A stretch of 64,000 nt of DNA, from contig JAOTOM010004386.1 in NCBI GenBank assembly GCA_034440615.1, forward strand, positions 186,001 to 250,000. Reading direction: 5' to 3'. A model generated the notes under the pieces. It had not been told where the DNA came from. It saw only the letters and a list, made by a program, of their open reading frames with translations, and did no database searches. Source of the DNA: Ashinkailepas kermadecensis (Eukaryota; Arthropoda; Thecostraca; Neolepadidae). Below are positions 59,837 through 64,000 of the stretch, one piece after another. Both the position numbers and the translations under genes were made by a program. The first letter of the stretch is position 1; every line of letters begins with the position of its first letter.

Positions 59837-62224
59837 GCACATAATACACGTACAGGTAAGCAACAAGCGACCACAGTGATAACCATACTCATCGAATGGA
59901 ATCGGCGTATCATCGTCGAAAAGGAAATTTTGACTTCAACATTGACTTCGACAGCATTTTTGATAGTATCCACACAGTGCAGGCTCGGCGCTGAACTGAA
60001 CGTGCTCCCAGCTCTGCCCCGACTGTCGACAGTTCGAGTGTGTCGGGCTCCACTCGTGTTCCGTCGGTCACGTCAGACCTCAGCTTGAGCAGTGAAGCAC
60101 GTGCAACAGGCGCTGATGACGGGAACACGGCGTGACGGACTGGCACGGCAGCAGTATAACAAATGAAGCAATTTGCAATACTTCAGCCAAGCCGCTTGGC
60201 AATGAGAGTGGTACGATTTCTGGGTGGCGTTTTGGTTGCAATGCGAGCTGCCCGGTGTATTCATTTTTGCAATCTTCCGTTTGGTTTGCACCGAGACCGG
60301 CGCACAGACCGGTGCACAGTACGATGTATGTCGCAGAACTAATGTCCGCGCTGGTTTTGCAAGCACATGATTGGAAGTGACGGACCGTGCCCTGCGAGAG
60401 GGAACAACTGTGCTGCATTTTGCTTTGGCAATTTCACCGACGTGGTGGGATCAGGTCCGATTTGCATTCCTGTCAACGGCTAGGTTTTTTGTTAGGAAGC
60501 AAAGTCACCGAGCTTGTTTAGGACCACAATCTGGGTATAGTTGGCGTAGCTAACAATTCTGCAATCAATATGGGACACGAGGTTATCGGCACACAGTGAA
60601 GACAGATTCGGCACCGTGACGCTCCCCTGTCGTACACCCGTTTGTACTCAGCACTGATTGTCCAGTCCTTATGCGCCGTCGGCTGTTCGTCAGATAATTA
60701 GAGAAGCATCAGGTAATCAGTGTATGGATTCCGTGCCACACCAGCTTGCTATCCGAGGTGGGATTGTTGGCGCACTCAAACGCACAAGACAAACCCACCG
60801 ATGGGAGGGATACAGCTGCGTCGTGACAATGTAGTCAACATTAAATACAGTTGACATTGTAATATCAGTCCCTATATATTAATATTCATAGATTAGTTCT
60901 TTATGTTTGTTTTGATCCCTGCACTGCTACGCACACCTCCATTCAGGAGAAAGCTTTATCAAGCTTTGCAAGGAAATGTACGTGTTGTCGCCTACTCTCT
61001 GTGGCCAGGCACATTACGAGGCTAAGGTGATGCATTTGAAGAGATATCCGCCAAAGTGACAAGTTTAATTGATCAATTATCTTTGTTTTCCTTTTCCTTG
61101 TTTATTATCCTAATATCAGACTTTTGAAGAATTTGCTGAACAATGACAACAGGAAGAACTTAATATTCAAATTACTTTTTATACCCGTGAAGAAGAAAGT
61201 TTGGCCACAAATCCCTCCACGACCAAAAAAAAATGGAACAACGCGTACATGATAATTATTGACAAATATTAATTTGTATACCAGCCAAACATAACTCTAT
61301 TCACCTCGCTGAACAGACATCAAGGATTGCTTATGGTGTTACATATTTTATATATTTACCAAGTTCAAGAACAATGGACACGCATTCAGTTAAGAAGCAG
61401 AGACGTTTCGCATGCAAAACGGAAGGGTCACTAGCCCAAGACTGTTTATCACAGGGCTACGCCACCTAGCATGCCCAATAGTCATCGCTCGTCTGAAATT
61501 AGCCGCCATTATGACACACGCAGCGGCGTCTAATAGAAATAGACCGATCGGAAGGAGGGCAAGAGCGATCTCCATCACGCAAGGCGCCCATGCATTAACC
61601 GACGCCAGAATTAATGAAGGTAGGAGGCGACTAAAAGTCGAACCGAATTAAGGGCGGCTGGAGAAGGTTCGACCATCGACTGTTACTACCTGGAGTCATT
61701 CATTGAAGTGAACAAATGGCAAGCGTGCCTGGGAATTAGACGACGCGTGAGCTGGAACTTCAGCTAGTTCGGGAATTAAATGTAACGCAAAATAACAATT
61801 TCCGAATAGTAGACATGATGTATTGGCGGAACTTCACCCTGTTCAGGGAGGCTAATAATGCGAACGGTCCGAATCAACATAATTTACTTTGGGTGTGTGC
61901 AACACGGTAGTTATAGCGCGACCATATTGGCTGCGATAGACAAGTGTTTTCACATTTTAGCGAATTATTCCCGTACTTGGCAGTTTCAATTGTGCACGGC
62001 ATGTCCATAATTTTCTGAGCTGAGATAGTTTATCGAGGTATTATGGTGAGCTGCACCACAAGATGTGAAAGAGCCGCACACAATTACACCAAGTTCACTC
62101 ACGCTGAACGCACCAACTAGTTCGCATTCGCTGTGACTCGAAAATCAATACAAAGTCAGCAATATATAGACATACAAAACTTTGGCTGATGAACATCATC
62201 GAGCTTCAGCACGTGCAGAACTTC
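59837..62224. other. Unassigned sequence
   Basis: No recognisable gene, RNA or element; open frames at 60073-60418 and 61390-61651 overlap on both strands without domains. Confidence 0.5.
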
Positions 62225-62960
62225 CGCGGCATGTAATCCTGAGCGTCTCGAAGGTGGTGGGAAGTGGTGCGATATCACCACCTTCGGCGGCATGTAATCC
62301 TGAGCGTGCTCGAAGGTGGTGGGAAGTGGTGCGATATCACCACCTTCGGCGGCATGTCATCCTGAGCGTCTCGAAGGTGGTGGGAAGTGGTGCGATATCA
62401 CCACCTTCGGCGGCATGTCATCCTGAGCGTCTCGAAGGTGGTGGCAAGTGGTGCGATATCACCACCTTCCGCGGCATGTAATCCTGAGCGTGCTCGAAGG
62501 TGGTGGCAAGTGGTGCGATATCCCACCTTCCGCGGCATGTAATCCTGAGCGTGCTCGAAGGTGGTGGGAAGTGGTGCGATATCACCACCTTCGGCGGCAT
62601 GTCATCCTGAGCGTGCTCGAAGGTGTTGGGAAGTGGTGCGATATCACCACCTTCGGCGGCATGTCATCCTGAGCGTGCTCGAAGGTGGTGGCAAGTGGTG
62701 CGATATCACCACCTTCCGCGGCATGTAATCCTGAGCGTGCTCGAAGGTGGTGGGAAGTGGTGCGATATCACCACCTTCGGCGGCATGTAATCCTGAGCGT
62801 GCTCGAAGGTGGTGGGAAGTGGTGCGATATCACCACCTTCGGCGGCATGTAATCCTGAGCGTGCTCGAAGGTGGTGGGAAGTGGTGCGATATCACCACCT
62901 TCGGCGGCATGTAATCCTGAGCGTGCTCGAAGGTGGTGGGAAGTGGTGCGATATCACCAC
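62225..62960. repeat. 62-bp satellite-like array with a hairpin in every unit
   Basis: About 12 units of 61-62 bp. Each contains CGAAGGTGGTG and, after about 17 nt, CACCACCTTCG (11-bp inverted repeat; 10 bp in units with CCTTCCGC), plus GGCATGTAATCCTGAGCGT or GGCATGTCATCCTGAGCGT. Two length variants (GAGCGTCTCG and GAGCGTGCTCG) exist. Each unit also holds GATATC. Confidence 0.96.
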
Positions 62961-63649
62961 TTACCGAAGTTCCAATACTCGAAAAGCGCTTACGATGGGT
63001 TCAAGTGGCTTCTCTTAAGCTGCTTTAGCATTGCGCAATCAACAGTTGTAGCCATGCAAATTGCGGGACGTCTTCAACAGCTTTAGGCGGGCGCTTGTAT
63101 AGCCATTACGTCCTCATTCGGGTGCGAACACGCATTGCCTAATTATATTCGCCGGCTGAACCAAATTCAGAGCAGCACGTGAAGCTGAATAGGAAACAGT
63201 GCGGTGACGTCACGGTACGTCACTCGATGACGTATGCCTCCGCAGTCTGAAGCGCTGGAAAATGGAACACCGTCACCCAGAATTTCCGAGTTGCTATTCA
63301 TATTCACTGATTCCCACCATCGCTAATAAAGTCCATAAAACGAAATCTCTGACACCTAAGTTTGTTTTCTTTCTTTTTCCTTTAGAGAGAATATGAATTT
63401 GAACTATTTTCCAATGCAATCTTACCAATAGTGGTGTAAAGCTGGCAACGTACCCACATGGCTGGGCAAGATGCATGACCGTATATGTAGCAAGTGACAA
63501 AAGGTGCACATGTCAAGAAAGGTTTAAGTCGTACTGTACTGTACCTGCCTGAGGGAAGGACATGCTGATTTGTGTGACAGAAGGACAGATGATTTTTGTG
63601 GTCCTCTGAACACACACTGTGGAAAATAGCATTCCTCGGCACTGGTTTC
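62961..63649. other. Unassigned sequence
   Basis: No feature recognised. Confidence 0.5.
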
Positions 63650-63790
63650 GTTATTCGTTTCGTTTACGACGAGCCGTCCGCTGCGGTCGCTAGCCTCTCA
63701 CGTCAGTCAGTCGCGGGCGAAGAGCAGCGCGACAGGTGGGACTTGAACTCACAACCTTTCGGCTTGGACACGAGCCTTCTACTCGCAGCA
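63650..63790 (-). mobile_element. SINE family 1, diverged copy
   Basis: On the minus strand it carries GTGAGTTCAAGTCCCACCTG as B-box, then GTCGCGCTGCTCTTCGCCCG, GACTGACTGACGTGAGAGGC and GTCGTAAACGAAACG, matching the family body with many substitutions. Confidence 0.72.
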
Positions 63791-64000
63791 TCCGCGCGCC
63801 AAAATCCCAGCCAGATATTACATACTGGAACACGAACCCAGCACATTCGCATCGCTTCATATCGCATATCGTAGCACTAGAGCTGCCGACCAGAGGCCGA
63901 ATATTAACCCCGTCGAAAGACCGTACATATGTAGGTATGCCACATTTTGTAGTTCAGTGCGTCGTACAGACATCGACCCAGCTGTGTGCCGGTGACATAT

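Noticed and set aside
62225..62960. CRISPR-like array
   Set aside because: Units are contiguous with no unique spacers, and the genome is eukaryotic.
56000..64000. Upstream Ig exons of the receptor gene
   Set aside because: I looked on the minus strand for C...W...DxGxYxC-type patterns and found none that could be joined in phase 1 to the exon at 55996.

Overview
The window is eukaryotic genomic DNA, most likely from an arthropod and possibly a crustacean. That placement is an inference: the only protein-coding gene I can support is split by introns of 3-8 kb and belongs to the Sidestep family of immunoglobulin-superfamily receptors known from arthropods. There is no operon-like gene layout and no sign of a bacterial or viral replicon.

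The gene lies on the minus strand from about 55996 down to 31810. Six exons can be joined with AG/GT borders and matching intron phases at all five junctions: two halves of a membrane-proximal Ig domain (55840-55996 and 48022-48158), a fibronectin-III-like domain (44859-45173), an acidic linker with a transmembrane helix and inner juxtamembrane region (41722-41979), a cytoplasmic exon (38018-38166), and a terminal cytoplasmic exon with the stop codon (31810-32001). About 402 codons are covered. The 5' exons (signal peptide and further Ig domains) were not found and probably lie beyond position 64000. The 3' UTR end was not located.

The rest is repeat. Tandem arrays occupy about 1-527 and 2597-2912 (41 bp), 4911-5533 (31 bp), 11013-11905 (13 bp, each unit a CAGCTG), 20357-20550 (42 bp), 22700-23205 (19/28 bp), 30690-31195 (19 bp), 32670-34110 (59 bp), 34660-35000 (hexamer), 37556-38011 (about 90 bp), 45485-46315 (108 bp), 57455-57800 (28 bp), 59296-59735 (20 and 22 bp) and 62225-62960 (62 bp). 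They produce most of the long open frames in the window, which are not genes.

Mobile elements include four damaged copies of one CR1/jockey-like LINE (about 527-2596, 15385-17138, 48190-48640, 49990-50895), a second LINE 3' end with a (TCTGAG)n tail (6070-6812), a third reverse transcriptase fragment (46450-46990), a frameshifted Harbinger-type transposase fragment (35750-36160), a hAT-like element with 8-bp target duplications (54283-54970), a MITE-like inverted-repeat element (about 53647-54058) and several tRNA-derived SINE families, four copies with clear 12-15 bp target duplications.

The most unusual points are these: the 149-bp cytoplasmic exon at 38018-38166 is flanked on both sides by tandem repeats that carry copies of its own splice acceptor and splice donor; clusters of near-perfect, often overlapping palindromes occur (20806-20926, 52211-52259, 14237-14287, 48375-48411); a LINE 3' end stops about 30 bp from a splice acceptor of the gene; and one minisatellite appears to have been seeded by the 3' end of a SINE.
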